Under the pieces are notes generated by a model. That model did no database searches. It had not been told where the DNA came from and saw only the letters and a list, made by a program, of their open reading frames with translations. A stretch of DNA of 53,377 bases from Gammaproteobacteria bacterium. Its GTDB lineage: Bacteria > Pseudomonadota > Gammaproteobacteria > Arenicellales > UBA868. This document shows, piece by piece, positions 18,945-28,372 of this stretch; positions within the stretch are counted from its first letter, which is position 1; the number at the start of each line of letters is the position of its first letter. The translations under genes and the position numbers were made by a program. The DNA lies in contig JAAZZE010000009.1 of the NCBI GenBank assembly GCA_014239255.1, positions 1 to 53,377 of the forward strand, in the 5' to 3' direction.

Positions 18945-19505
18945 GTGAGCCTTTACGAATCCTTTATGAACCCCTGGTGGCGACACGGGCTATTAGCAGC
19001 AACTGTTATGTTACTGGGTGGCTGTGATGAAGAACGCTCACTTATCGATCTTGAAAATTTTGTTGAGACCGTACACCGTGATACCGTGCCACGGGTTGAT
19101 CCGTTGCCAGAATTGCCACCTGTGGAATCGATGTTGTATCAGGCCGATGGAGCAGCGGATCCTTTCGCGCCGAGTAATGTATTTGGTGAGGGCGATGTCG
19201 AGGTTGAGGTTGAACCTGATCCATTGACGCCAGACGCCAGTCGTGTTGCCGAAGCGTTGGAAAAGTTTCCTCTCGATGCTCTGCAATTGGTGGGCACGAT
19301 GCAAATAGACGCACATGCCTGGGCGCTAGTCAGCGTTCCAGACGGACAGATTCATCGCGTGGTCGAGGGAAGCTACCTAGGGCAGAATAACGGCAAGGTC
19401 GTCGCCATAGACCTGGATAAGAGTGCGCTCGAAATCGAGGAATTATTGCAAGGCCCTACCGGCCGTTGGGAGATTCGGCCGGCACGACTGGGCGTGAATC
19501 ACTAA
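18945..19505 (+). CDS. pilP: Type IV pilus lipoprotein PilP
   Basis: Inner-membrane lipoprotein linking PilNO to the secretin PilQ. Signal peptide with lipobox LLGGC (Cys at about residue 27), a proline-rich linker (VDPLPELPPVE) and a C-terminal beta-sandwich (about 100-180: LQLVGTMQIDAHAWALV, EGSYLGQNNGKV). The start is GTG at 18945, supported by GGAGGA about 9 bases upstream inside the pilO 3' end. Length 186 aa is typical. Confidence 0.95.
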   Translation: MSLYESFMNPWWRHGLLAATVMLLGGCDEERSLIDLENFVETVHRDTVPRVDPLPELPPVESMLYQADGAADPFAPSNVFGEGDVEVEVEPDPLTPDASRVAEALEKFPLDALQLVGTMQIDAHAWALVSVPDGQIHRVVEGSYLGQNNGKVVAIDLDKSALEIEELLQGPTGRWEIRPARLGVNH

Positions 19506-19535
19506 TTGTATGGAATTTGAGGTAGATTCGGTCTC

Positions 19536-21713
19536 ATGGGAAGTCGTATATTGAGAGCCAGTCGCTGGCAGCTAGGGGTGCTGATGTGCAGCGCCTTGTT
19601 GGTAATGATTACTTTGTCTGCGCGCGCTGTCGGCGATGATATCGCCCTGACAGCTATCAGTCATACTGCTTTGCCTGGCGGACAGCTACAGCTTAATATC
19701 CAATCTTCGGCACCGCTTCCTCAGCCCAGTGTTTTTCGTACCAGCGCTCCGGACCGGATCATACTGGATTTTTTCGGTGTCGCCAGTGCGTTGACTACCC
19801 CGGTAATCGATATTGGTCGTGGCGCAGTGGAGAGTGTCATGGTGGCGCAGACAGAGCAACGCTCGCGGGTGGTGATCAATCTGATTGCGCCGGTCGCTTA
19901 TGAAAGCGTTCTCGATCTGGATGGTTTGACGCTTGTCATCGATCAGGCGCTAGCGGACGATGCGGCCAAGGCGCCCCCCGACCCTGCCGAATCCAGGATA
20001 GCAGGGCCAGTTCGGCACACTGGTGGCCAAGTGGGAACGGTTGATTTTCGTCGAAGTCCGGATGGCGCTGGGTGGGTAATTCTCGAATTTGATATTGAGG
20101 ATCCCCGTATCAATGTGCGCGAACATCTGGGTGAGATTGTGCTGGATATTGATGATGCCAGTTTGGATGCATCTCTCGAGCGTCGACTCGATGTCATTGA
20201 TTTTGCCACTCCAGTTCATTACGTAGATGCCTTTTCAACCGGGACTGGAGTTCGGGTGGTGGTAACCCCACGGGGGAGTTTTGACTTTGTTTCGGTTCAG
20301 TCAGGTAAGCGTTTTACCTTAGAGGTCTCAGATAAGCCGGCTGCTGGGGACGAAGGCTTGGAGGCGGTAACCTATGTGGGAAAGAATATCAGTTTTGATT
20401 TTCAGAATATCGCTGTTCGCAGCGCCTTGCAGCAGATTGCTCAGGAGACTGGCCTTAACTTTATTATCAGTGACAGTGTTAGCGGCGATATGAGCCTACG
20501 CCTGCAGGATGTCCCCTGGGATCAGGCACTCGATACGATCATGCAGACCAAGGGGTTGGCCCGGCGTGAACACGGTAATGTGGTTTGGATCGCTCCGGCT
20601 GAGGAGATAGCAAACCAGGAGCGATTGGCGCTCGAGGCTTCGAGGCAGGTTAGCGAACTCGAGCCGCTGGTGTCAGATCTTATTCAGGTCAATTACGCCA
20701 AAGCTGAGGATATTGCCAACCTCCTCAAATCGGTTCGCGCCATTGAACCCAACGTTCAACAGTCGATGTTCGGCAATGTTTCGGTCGCTGAGGTTCAGAC
20801 CGAAGAGAACCGCCTTCTATCTGACCGGGGAAGCGTTACTGTTGATGCACGCACTAACTCGTTGCTGATCCAGGATACCGCGCAAAAAATCCGCGAGATT
20901 CGAAAACTCATCAACGAACTGGACCGGCCGGTCAAACAGGTGCTGATCGAAACCCGAATCGTCGAGGCCAATGAGGATTTCAGCCGTAACATCGGTGTTA
21001 AGCTCGGCCTAACTGGGATTAACAGTAATACTGACCTGGGCAGTTTGATTGGGTCGGGCTCGCTTTCGAATACAGCGGTTGTTCGCAACGATGGTGTCAG
21101 CGCCAGTGGAGATGGATCATTGGGGGTCGATCTGCCGGCGACTGGCGTCGGCTCGGTGGCACCGGCATCCTATGCGTTCACCCTGGCGAAGGCTGGTGCT
21201 GGTTGGGCTGCACTGATTGATCTGGAAATCTCGGCACTCGAGGCGGAAGGCAATGGTAAGATTGTTGCCAATCCACGGTTACTGACTGCGGATAAACAAG
21301 AAGCGCATATTGAGCAGGGGCAGGAGCGGATCTTTACGACCAACACGTTGGGGGAAGGGACCGTTGTAACCAAGAAGGCAGTACTGAGTTTGACAGTGAC
21401 CCCACAGATTACACCCGATAATCGCGTTATCCTTGACGTTTTCGTCACTAAGGACTCATTCGTGTCGCCCACAGAAGAGAATATCAATACTCTCCAGGTC
21501 CGTACCCAGGTATTACTGGACAATGGTGAGACCGTAGTGCTGGGGGGCATCTATGAGCAACAGACTTCAGAAAGTGTTTCCAAAGTCCCAGTGCTAGGTG
21601 ACCTGCCGATACTAGGCGCCCTTTTCAGAACTCGGGGAATCCTTGATAATCGCCGTGAGCTGCTCATATTCCTGACGCCACGTATTATTAATCCCGTGCT
21701 TACCGCGGGCTGA
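19536..21713 (+). CDS. pilQ: Type IV pilus secretin PilQ
   Basis: Outer-membrane secretin forming the pilus exit pore. The 725 aa contain a signal peptide (to about residue 32), two AMIN domains that bind peptidoglycan (about 38-130 and 165-265), an N0/STN domain (about 285-355, ISFDFQNIAVRSALQQIAQETGLNFI), an N1 domain and the secretin core (about 460-720) ending in LGDLPILGALFR...LLIFLTPRII. It is the last pil gene. A GC-rich hairpin separates it from aroK. The TsaP-like protein encoded upstream is the expected peptidoglycan anchor for this pore. Confidence 0.97.
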   Translation: MGSRILRASRWQLGVLMCSALLVMITLSARAVGDDIALTAISHTALPGGQLQLNIQSSAPLPQPSVFRTSAPDRIILDFFGVASALTTPVIDIGRGAVESVMVAQTEQRSRVVINLIAPVAYESVLDLDGLTLVIDQALADDAAKAPPDPAESRIAGPVRHTGGQVGTVDFRRSPDGAGWVILEFDIEDPRINVREHLGEIVLDIDDASLDASLERRLDVIDFATPVHYVDAFSTGTGVRVVVTPRGSFDFVSVQSGKRFTLEVSDKPAAGDEGLEAVTYVGKNISFDFQNIAVRSALQQIAQETGLNFIISDSVSGDMSLRLQDVPWDQALDTIMQTKGLARREHGNVVWIAPAEEIANQERLALEASRQVSELEPLVSDLIQVNYAKAEDIANLLKSVRAIEPNVQQSMFGNVSVAEVQTEENRLLSDRGSVTVDARTNSLLIQDTAQKIREIRKLINELDRPVKQVLIETRIVEANEDFSRNIGVKLGLTGINSNTDLGSLIGSGSLSNTAVVRNDGVSASGDGSLGVDLPATGVGSVAPASYAFTLAKAGAGWAALIDLEISALEAEGNGKIVANPRLLTADKQEAHIEQGQERIFTTNTLGEGTVVTKKAVLSLTVTPQITPDNRVILDVFVTKDSFVSPTEENINTLQVRTQVLLDNGETVVLGGIYEQQTSESVSKVPVLGDLPILGALFRTRGILDNRRELLIFLTPRIINPVLTAG

Positions 21714-21720
21714 CCCGGTA

Positions 21721-21737
21721 CCGCCAGCGCCTGGCGG
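21721..21737 (+). repeat. GC-rich hairpin between pilQ and aroK
   Basis: CCGCCAG-CGC-CTGGCGG, a perfect 7-bp stem with a 3-base loop, 8 bases after the pilQ stop. An AT-rich stretch follows but no T-run, so it may be a weak terminator, an RNA-processing site or a 3'-end stabiliser that lowers aroK expression relative to the pilus genes. Confidence 0.5.
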
Positions 21738-21765
21738 ATAGGTGTATATAAAATAGGCCTGCTTT

Positions 21766-22296
21766 ATGATTTCTGCGAGTAATATCTACCTGGTTGGGCC
21801 CATGGGGGTTGGTAAGACGACTGTCGGCAAGGCGCTGGCCAAGAGTCTGGGCATGGATTTTATCGACTCCGACCAGCAAATCGAAGACCGTACTGGCGTT
21901 AGCATCAGTACGATTTTTGATATTGAAGGTGAAGAGGGGTTTCGGAAACGTGAGGCCCAGATGATCTTCGAACTGGTACAAAAAAAGAACATTGTCCTGG
22001 CCACCGGTGGTGGCGCAGTTGCCCGTGAGGATGTGCGTAAGGTTATGCGACACAATGGCCTGGTGATATATCTACACGCAACTGTCGAGATGCTAGTTGA
22101 GCGCACCCGCTCAAGTAAGAACCGACCTCTGTTAAACACTGGCAAGGAGCCGCGTGAGGTTCTGGAATGCCTGATGCGGGAGCGTGAACCGCTGTATCGG
22201 GCTGAAGCCGATATTGTTTTCGAGACTGATTCACGATCACCCCATGCAGTGGCGCGGGATATCTGCAGCGAGATCAGAGAACGTTGGCAACGCTGA
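21766..22296 (+). CDS. aroK: Shikimate kinase
   Basis: Phosphorylates shikimate at O-3 in chorismate synthesis. The 176 aa have Walker A GPMGVGKTTVG (about 11-21), the DSDQQIE Mg/shikimate-binding motif, GFRKREAQ with the substrate arginine, and the ATGGGAV loop. An LID arginine lies in SKNRPLL. Its 3' end overlaps the TTG start of aroB by 13 bases, so the two enzymes are translationally coupled. Confidence 0.97.
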   Translation: MISASNIYLVGPMGVGKTTVGKALAKSLGMDFIDSDQQIEDRTGVSISTIFDIEGEEGFRKREAQMIFELVQKKNIVLATGGGAVAREDVRKVMRHNGLVIYLHATVEMLVERTRSSKNRPLLNTGKEPREVLECLMREREPLYRAEADIVFETDSRSPHAVARDICSEIRERWQR

Positions 22297-23363
22297 ACGT
22301 AGATCTCGGTAGTCGCAGTTATCCGATCATCGTTGGTGCCGACCTGCTCGGCGATCGTACGCTGCTATCACCCTATCTTGCTGGTGATGAGGTCGTCGTC
22401 GTCAGCAATGACCGAGTGGCACCTCTTTATCTTGATCGGGTAACAGCGTCCCTGAAAGACAGGCGTCTAAGCTGCCAGATACTGCCAGATGGTGAACAGC
22501 ATAAGACTGTAGGTACCCTGCAGCTGGTATTCGATACCTTGCTGGATAATCACTGTAGCCGAGACACGACACTGATCGCCTTGGGTGGTGGAGTGGTCGG
22601 CGACCTGGCGGGTTTTGCTGCGGCGTGCTACCAGAGGGGTATCGCGTTTATTCAGTTGCCGACGACATTGTTGGCCCAGGTTGATTCGGCAGTCGGTGGC
22701 AAGACGGCTGTTAATCATTCGCAGGGCAAGAATATGATTGGCGCTTTCCATCAGCCGGTGTGCGTCGTTTCGGATACCCGAACTTTGGTCACACTCGAAC
22801 CGCGCCAGTTATCCGCAGGCCTCGCCGAGGTTATCAAGTGCGGTCTGATTTGTGACGAACTCTTTTTCTCCTGGTTGGAGGACAATATCGAAAAAGCGTT
22901 GGCCTATGATGAGGAAGTGCTCGAATACGTCATCATTGAATCGTGTCGTCATAAGGCTCAGATGGTCGCTCGCGACGAGAAGGAAGCTGGCGAGCGAGCG
23001 TTGTTGAATCTGGGGCACACTTTTGGTCACGCGATTGAGGTTGCAACCGGATACGGTAACTGGTTGCATGGCGAGGCAGTTTCGGCAGGGATAGTCATGG
23101 CAGCCACTATGTCCCAGAAGATGGGATGGCTGGATAAGGCGCAATGTGATCGTATTCGCGAGTTGTTGACTCGAGCCCGACTGCCCGTTGATCCACCCAG
23201 TGCAATGCGCCCAGCCGATTACCTGCAACACATGAAAGTCGATAAAAAGGTCAGTGGTGGTCGGGTGCGTTTGATATTGTTAGAAGCAATAGGTCGGGCC
23301 CGACTGGTATCTGACTACCCTGACGCGCTACTGCGCGAAGTGTTGAGCGGATTCTCTCGATAG
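22284..23363 (+). CDS. aroB: 3-dehydroquinate synthase
   Basis: Converts DAHP to 3-dehydroquinate, NAD- and Zn-dependent. The 359 aa contain GGGVVGDLAGFAAACYQRG, the PTTLLAQVDSAVGGKTAVN active-site stretch and the zinc-binding NLGHTFGHAIE. The start is a TTG at 22284 inside aroK. No in-frame ATG fits the family N-terminus (ATLNVDLGSRSYPI). The SPOR-domain damX-like gene that commonly follows aroB is missing; a 380-base non-coding stretch precedes gltB instead. Confidence 0.96.
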   Translation: MATLNVDLGSRSYPIIVGADLLGDRTLLSPYLAGDEVVVVSNDRVAPLYLDRVTASLKDRRLSCQILPDGEQHKTVGTLQLVFDTLLDNHCSRDTTLIALGGGVVGDLAGFAAACYQRGIAFIQLPTTLLAQVDSAVGGKTAVNHSQGKNMIGAFHQPVCVVSDTRTLVTLEPRQLSAGLAEVIKCGLICDELFFSWLEDNIEKALAYDEEVLEYVIIESCRHKAQMVARDEKEAGERALLNLGHTFGHAIEVATGYGNWLHGEAVSAGIVMAATMSQKMGWLDKAQCDRIRELLTRARLPVDPPSAMRPADYLQHMKVDKKVSGGRVRLILLEAIGRARLVSDYPDALLREVLSGFSR

Positions 23364-23385
23364 CTAAAATCTTCCTCTACGCCCA

Positions 23386-23407
23386 GGGTAGTCCACCCCC
23401 TTTTTTT
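23386..23407 (+). terminator. Weak candidate terminator after aroB
   Basis: GGGT-AGTCC-ACCC followed by CC and seven T. The stem is only 4 bp, so efficiency would be low. Position (23 bases after the aroB stop) and T-run are right. Confidence 0.3.
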
Positions 23408-23546
23408 AACCAAAATATAGGTCTGTGGTAATTACTCAGAGCCATATCGTGGTTGTTTTTGCTACCAAACAAGGCGAGTTGCACCAATGAGGGGCAAATT
23501 CGAGCTGAGATCAACCAAATTCGCCCTGACAATAAGGTCAAACGGT

Positions 23547-23575
23547 TTGAACCTGTTTTTGGCTGTCGGTATACT
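23547..23575 (+). promoter_or_regulatory. Sigma-70 promoter for gltBD
   Basis: TTGAAC (23547-23552), exactly 17 bases, TATACT (23570-23575). Both hexamers are close to consensus and the spacing is ideal. The start point would be near 23582, leaving a leader of about 160 bases before the gltB ATG. The inverted repeat at 23574-23609 begins inside the -10, so a protein binding there should block transcription. Confidence 0.65.
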
Positions 23576-23609
23576 TGTTCAGCCGTCCCGCTGGTATTGG
23601 CTGAACAAG
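23574..23609. promoter_or_regulatory. 11-bp perfect inverted repeat, operator or leader hairpin of gltB
   Basis: CTTGTTCAGCC (23574-23584), 14 bases, GGCTGAACAAG (23599-23609). It spans about -8 to +28 relative to the predicted start point. The left arm can instead pair with upstream GGCTG (23561-23565). GCCGTC (23582-23587) can also pair with GACGGC (23609-23614), so mutually exclusive RNA folds are possible. Confidence 0.55.
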
Positions 23610-23728
23610 ACGGCATTCGCCTCCTGTACAGTTGTTGGCTGATTAGCCCTCCTTGAACCATGCGCGTTACTGCCGGGACGTGCGATACGGGTTCGTGCGC
23701 CTTGGGACATCTGTGGCCTATTGATAGG

Positions 23729-23742
23729 AGGGGTAAACCCCT
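23729..23742 (+). promoter_or_regulatory. Hairpin covering the gltB Shine-Dalgarno
   Basis: AGGGG-TAAA-CCCCT ends one base before the gltB ATG at 23744. Its left arm overlaps the Shine-Dalgarno (AGGAGGGG). If folded in RNA it would hide the ribosome site. Confidence 0.45.
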
Positions 23743-23743
23743 G

Positions 23744-26700
23744 ATGAGCAAACGACCAACCCGCCCCCAAGGGCTCTATGACCCGGCTTTTGAGCATGAT
23801 AGTTGCGGTGTAGGCTTCGTTGCGCATATCGGCGGCACCGCCAGTCGCGGCATTGTTGACGATGCCTTTACGATGCTGAAAAGCATGGAGCATCGAGCAG
23901 GTGTCGGAGCGCAACCCAATAGTGGTGACGGCGCAGGTATTCTGACCGCCATACCTCACGAATTCCTTGCCAGAATAGTTCGTGATGAGTTGAGAATTAC
24001 CTTACCCGCATCGGGACGTTTTGCAACGGGACTGGTATTTCTCCCCCGCAATACCGCTGAGCGGAATCACTGTAAGCGTATTGTTGGGACACTGATTGAA
24101 GCGCACGGCCAGAAATTGCTGGGCTGGCGGGTAGTGCCGGTCGCATCGGAAAACGCTGGTCTGGGTGATGCTGCAAGATTATCCGAGCCATGCGTGGAGC
24201 AGTTGCTGGTGGCTGCATCAGATGGTCTGAATCGCGATGCCTTCGAACGCAAGCTGTACCTGATCCAAAAACAGGCCAGCCATCAACTGCGGACCGCACA
24301 GAATCTGGCGCAGGGCAAAATGTTCTACGTTTGCTCACTCTCGACCCGCGTCATGATTTACAAGGGGATGCTCCGCACTTTGCAATTAATGGATTATTTC
24401 CCGGACCTCCAGGAATCAGATTACGTTAGTCATTTGGCCATGGTGCATGCCCGATTCTCCACAAATACATTTCCAAGCTGGGATCGAGCGCACCCCATGC
24501 GATTGATGGCGCACAACGGAGAGATCAATACCTTCCGGGGTAATCGAAACTGGATGCGGGCGCGTGAAGGTGTCATGCATAGTGATTTGTTCGGTGACGA
24601 TCTTGCGTCGATCTTCCCGGTGATTGAACCCGATTGTTCAGATACCAGTGGTTTTGACAACGCGTTGGAATTCTTGTTGATAACGGGCCGAACGTTACAG
24701 GAATCCATCATGATGATGGTGCCTGAAGCGTGGCAGAAGCATGAATCGATGAATGCAGCTAAACGCGCCTTTTACGAATATAACTCGACGTTAATGGAGC
24801 CCTGGGACGGGCCGTCATCAGTCACTTTTACCGATGGACGCTATATTGGCGCAGTGCTCGACCGTAATGGTCTGCGGCCAAGTCGGTACTATGTCACCAC
24901 AGATGATCGTGTGGTGATGGCGAGTGAAGTAGGTGTTTTGGCGATCGAGCCTGAAAAGATACGTGAGAAGGGCCGGCTTCAGCCCGGGCGAATGTTTCTT
25001 GTAGATTTTGAAAAAGGAGAGCTTGTCCCTGATCTTGAGCTCAAAACCGAATTCGCTGCACGACAACCCTATGCCCGGTGGCTGCAAGAACAGCGTATCG
25101 ATCTTTGTGAACTTCCTGTAGCGAGTGAGGTGGCCGGGTTAGATAGCGCCTCACTGATACCCCGCCTGCGCGCTTTTGGCTATACGCTGGAAACTATGCA
25201 TTTCATGTTGATCCCACTGATCCATGAGCAACGGGACCCGGTAGGATCCATGGGTAATGATTCTGCTTTAGCATGCCTCTCTGATCAGCCGCGACTGATT
25301 TACGATTACTTCAAACAACTGTTTGCACAGGTAACTAATCCGGCGATCGACTCCATTCGTGAAGATGTCATTATGTCTTTGGAATGCTATATCGGGCCTG
25401 AACAAAACTTGCTGAGCCCAGTCGCAAAGAGTTGCCATCGATTGCGGGTGGCTCACCCGATACTCACCCATGAGGAATTGGCTGCCATTGCCCAGCTGGA
25501 TCATCGTGGTTGGCGCAGCCAGGTAATCGACATCACTTTTGATCGGTCATCTGGGGCAATCGGGTTGTTGCCCGCATTGGGGCGGATTTGCGAGGAGGCG
25601 GAGTCGGCAGTTGATGCGGGCGTCAGCCTGTTGGTATTGTCGGATCGCGCCCTGAGTGCAGATCGCCCAGCAGCCAGTATGCTGCTGGCAGCAGGAGCTG
25701 TGCATCAGCATCTGGTGCGTACAGCCAAGCGTACACGCGTGGGCTTGGTAGTTGAAACCGGGGAAGCCAGCGAGGTGCACCATCATTGCCTGTTGATCGG
25801 CTATGGCGTTGACGCGATTAACCCTTATCTTGCACTGGAATCATTATGGCAGTCGCGCCGCGACGGCAAACTGGATCCCAAAACCCTGCCTGACGATGCC
25901 GCAGTACTCAGTGCTTATCGCAAAGGTGTCGCCAAAGGCATTCTCAAGGTGATGGGAAAAATGGGGATCTCGACTCTGCAGTCTTATAAAGGCGCACAGA
26001 TATTCGAGGCCGTCGGTGTGCAAAGCGAAGTCATCGACTTGTGCTTTACCGATACCGCAAGTCGTCTGCAAGGCGTGGGTTTTGATGTGCTGGCGCAGGA
26101 GATCCTGCGACGTCACGAGCTGGGATTTCCACGGTCTACCTCGGACAATATTGCGAGCTTGCCTAACCCCGGCGAATATCACTGGCGTGCCGGCGGCCGT
26201 AAACACGCTTGGGAGCCCCGGGCCATAGCCAGTTTGCAGCAGGCCGCTGGGCAAAACAATGAATCGGCCTATCGGGATTTTGCCGATACGATTAACGCTG
26301 AAGCCAGCGGCCGTTGCACATTGCGCGGACTGATGTCTTTCCGGGCTGGTGTAGCCGGCGCGCCTGTGGCGCTGTCCGAGGTCGAACCTGCAGCCCACAT
26401 TGTGCGGCGTTTTTGTACTGGTGCCATGAGTTTTGGATCCATCTCTCCCGAGGCACATGAAACACTCGCGATTGCAATGAATCGTCTGGGTGGTAAGAGT
26501 AATACAGGGGAGGGTGGTGAGGATCCTCAGCGGTTCCAGCCACTTGCCAACGGCGATCTCAAGCGCTCGGCGATCAAGCAGGTGGCTTCGGGTCGTTTTG
26601 GGGTTACTGCCTGGTATCTTTCTAACGCAGACGAAATCCAGATCAAGATTTCCCAGGGTGCCAAGCCCGGTGAAGGCGGTGAATTGCCGGGTACTAAGGT

Positions 26701-28345
26701 TGATGAAAACATCGCCCGGATCCGCTATTCCACACCAGGAGTTGGCTTGATCAGCCCACCACCGCATCATGACATCTATTCCATCGAGGATCTCGCCCAA
26801 CTGATCTATGATCTGAAAAATACCAATCCGGATGCCCGGGTCAGCGTCAAACTGGTTTCAGAGGTTGGCGTAGGCACTATAGCCGCAGGGGTTGCTAAAG
26901 CGCATGCCGACCACATCCTGATTTCCGGTGATAGCGGTGGAACTGGCGCGTCTCCATTGACCAGCATCAAGCACGCTGGACTGCCCTGGGAGTTGGGTCT
27001 CGCTGAGACACACCAGACACTGGTGATGAACGATTTGCGTAGTCGGGTCGTCCTGCAGACCGATGGTGGGATCAAAACAGGTCGGGATGTGGTGATTGGG
27101 GCACTACTCGGCGCTGAGGAAATCGGCTTTTCAACTGCCCCTTTGATTACGCTTGGATGCATCATGATGCGCAAGTGCCACCTCAATACCTGCCCGGTGG
27201 GAATTGCGACTCAGGATCCACTCTTGCGTGAAAAGTTCCATGGACGTCCGGAAAGCGTAGTGAATTATCTATTTCTGGTAGCTGAAGAGGCGCGGGGGAT
27301 CATGGCTCAGTTGGGTTTTAGAACATTCAACGAGATGATCGGTCGTGTCGATGTGCTTGAGTTCGATTCGACCGTCTCGCATTGGAAAGCCAGCGGCATT
27401 GATCTCGCGCCGCTGCTGGCACCGGCACAAAAGCCTCGTGAAGACACCGGTGTTTACTGCCAAACTCCCCAGGATCACGGGCTCGACAAAGCCTTGGACA
27501 ATACCCACCTGATCAGACTCAGCAAGGCGGCATTGGAGATGGGCGAACGGGTCGAATTCGAGTTGCCAATCAACAATACCCATCGCACGGTAGGCACTTT
27601 ACTGAGTCACGAGATCGTCAAACGCTGGGGTGAGTTTGGCCTGCCCGATGACACCATTCATGCCCGCTTTGCTGGGTCGGCAGGACAGAGTTTCGGCGCT
27701 TGGCTAGCCCGCGGAGTGACCCTGGAGTTGGTTGGCGACGCCAATGATTATGTAGGCAAGGGGCTTTCGGGCGGGCATATCGTGGTCTATCCACCATCTC
27801 AAAGTAGTTTTGTGCCCGAGCACAATATTCTTGTTGGCAATGTAGTGCTCTACGGTGCAACCAGTGGGCGTGCGTTTTTTCGTGGGGCGGCAGCCGAACG
27901 TTTCGCAATTCGCAACAGTGGGGCGTGGGCTGTGGTCGAGGGCGTGGGAGACCACGGCTGTGAATACATGACAGGTGGACGAGTGGTGATTCTCGGTCCG
28001 ACGGGCCGTAACTTTGCAGCCGGGATGTCCGGGGGCATTGCCTATGTTCTGGCACCGGATCGCGAGGCGTTTGCTATGAATTGTAACCAGGACATGGTGG
28101 ATCTCGAGCCCCTGGAGGATATCGACAATGTGTCCGAGCTCCAGCAATTGTTGCGCGAGCATCACCAACTGACGGGCTCAACCGTAGCCGCCGATCTGAT
28201 GGCCAACTGGGAGTTGGCTTTAGCCACCTTTGTGAAAGTCATGCCCCGTGACTACAAGCGTGTGTTGTCTCAACACGCCGCGCAGGGCGAAGAGGTCGAC
28301 TTGGCTATTCCTTCGGGGAGTGCTGTGAATCAGGCTTCGGCCTGA
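23744..28345 (+). CDS. gltB: Glutamate synthase (NADPH) large subunit
   Basis: Makes glutamate from 2-oxoglutarate and glutamine. Starting at the ATG at 23744 (1533 aa), the N-terminal amidotransferase domain has its nucleophile at Cys21 (HDSCGVGF), exposed after propeptide removal, and covers about 21-430. A central domain follows, then the FMN/synthase domain with the 3Fe-4S cysteines in [12 protein letters not shown] (spacing C-x5-C-x4-C). The C-terminal GXGXG beta-helix lies at about 1270-1500. The track start at 23660 adds 28 unlikely residues. AGGAGG precedes the chosen ATG. Confidence 0.97.
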   Translation: MSKRPTRPQGLYDPAFEHDSCGVGFVAHIGGTASRGIVDDAFTMLKSMEHRAGVGAQPNSGDGAGILTAIPHEFLARIVRDELRITLPASGRFATGLVFLPRNTAERNHCKRIVGTLIEAHGQKLLGWRVVPVASENAGLGDAARLSEPCVEQLLVAASDGLNRDAFERKLYLIQKQASHQLRTAQNLAQGKMFYVCSLSTRVMIYKGMLRTLQLMDYFPDLQESDYVSHLAMVHARFSTNTFPSWDRAHPMRLMAHNGEINTFRGNRNWMRAREGVMHSDLFGDDLASIFPVIEPDCSDTSGFDNALEFLLITGRTLQESIMMMVPEAWQKHESMNAAKRAFYEYNSTLMEPWDGPSSVTFTDGRYIGAVLDRNGLRPSRYYVTTDDRVVMASEVGVLAIEPEKIREKGRLQPGRMFLVDFEKGELVPDLELKTEFAARQPYARWLQEQRIDLCELPVASEVAGLDSASLIPRLRAFGYTLETMHFMLIPLIHEQRDPVGSMGNDSALACLSDQPRLIYDYFKQLFAQVTNPAIDSIREDVIMSLECYIGPEQNLLSPVAKSCHRLRVAHPILTHEELAAIAQLDHRGWRSQVIDITFDRSSGAIGLLPALGRICEEAESAVDAGVSLLVLSDRALSADRPAASMLLAAGAVHQHLVRTAKRTRVGLVVETGEASEVHHHCLLIGYGVDAINPYLALESLWQSRRDGKLDPKTLPDDAAVLSAYRKGVAKGILKVMGKMGISTLQSYKGAQIFEAVGVQSEVIDLCFTDTASRLQGVGFDVLAQEILRRHELGFPRSTSDNIASLPNPGEYHWRAGGRKHAWEPRAIASLQQAAGQNNESAYRDFADTINAEASGRCTLRGLMSFRAGVAGAPVALSEVEPAAHIVRRFCTGAMSFGSISPEAHETLAIAMNRLGGKSNTGEGGEDPQRFQPLANGDLKRSAIKQVASGRFGVTAWYLSNADEIQIKISQGAKPGEGGELPGTKVDENIARIRYSTPGVGLISPPPHHDIYSIEDLAQLIYDLKNTNPDARVSVKLVSEVGVGTIAAGVAKAHADHILISGDSGGTGASPLTSIKHAGLPWELGLAETHQTLVMNDLRSRVVLQTDGGIKTGRDVVIGALLGAEEIGFSTAPLITLGCIMMRKCHLNTCPVGIATQDPLLREKFHGRPESVVNYLFLVAEEARGIMAQLGFRTFNEMIGRVDVLEFDSTVSHWKASGIDLAPLLAPAQKPREDTGVYCQTPQDHGLDKALDNTHLIRLSKAALEMGERVEFELPINNTHRTVGTLLSHEIVKRWGEFGLPDDTIHARFAGSAGQSFGAWLARGVTLELVGDANDYVGKGLSGGHIVVYPPSQSSFVPEHNILVGNVVLYGATSGRAFFRGAAAERFAIRNSGAWAVVEGVGDHGCEYMTGGRVVILGPTGRNFAAGMSGGIAYVLAPDREAFAMNCNQDMVDLEPLEDIDNVSELQQLLREHHQLTGSTVAADLMANWELALATFVKVMPRDYKRVLSQHAAQGEEVDLAIPSGSAVNQASA

Positions 28346-28372
28346 TCGGGCAAGCTTGAATGGGCATCAGTC

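Larger units (their letters stand above)
23364..23743 (+). other. Intergenic leader between aroB and gltB
   Basis: Stretch of 380 bases with no convincing gene. It contains a possible weak terminator for aroB (around 23386-23407), a good sigma-70 promoter (23547-23575), a perfect 11-bp inverted repeat (23574-23609) overlapping the -10 and expected start point, alternative pairing partners for its left arm, and a hairpin over the gltB Shine-Dalgarno. The 67-aa plus-strand ORF at 23453-23656 starts with TTG, has no Shine-Dalgarno and contains the promoter, so I do not call it. Confidence 0.7.

Noticed and set aside
23453-23656. 67-aa ORF in the gltB leader
   Set aside because: TTG start without a Shine-Dalgarno, contains the promoter and the inverted repeat; more likely non-coding.
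23364-23743. Glutamine riboswitch in the gltB leader
   Set aside because: I could not recognise the conserved core of glutamine riboswitches; the visible repeats are better explained as an operator or simple hairpins.
25844-26800. 318-aa minus-strand ORF inside gltB
   Set aside because: Antisense shadow of the conserved gltB synthase domain; no domain or ribosome site.
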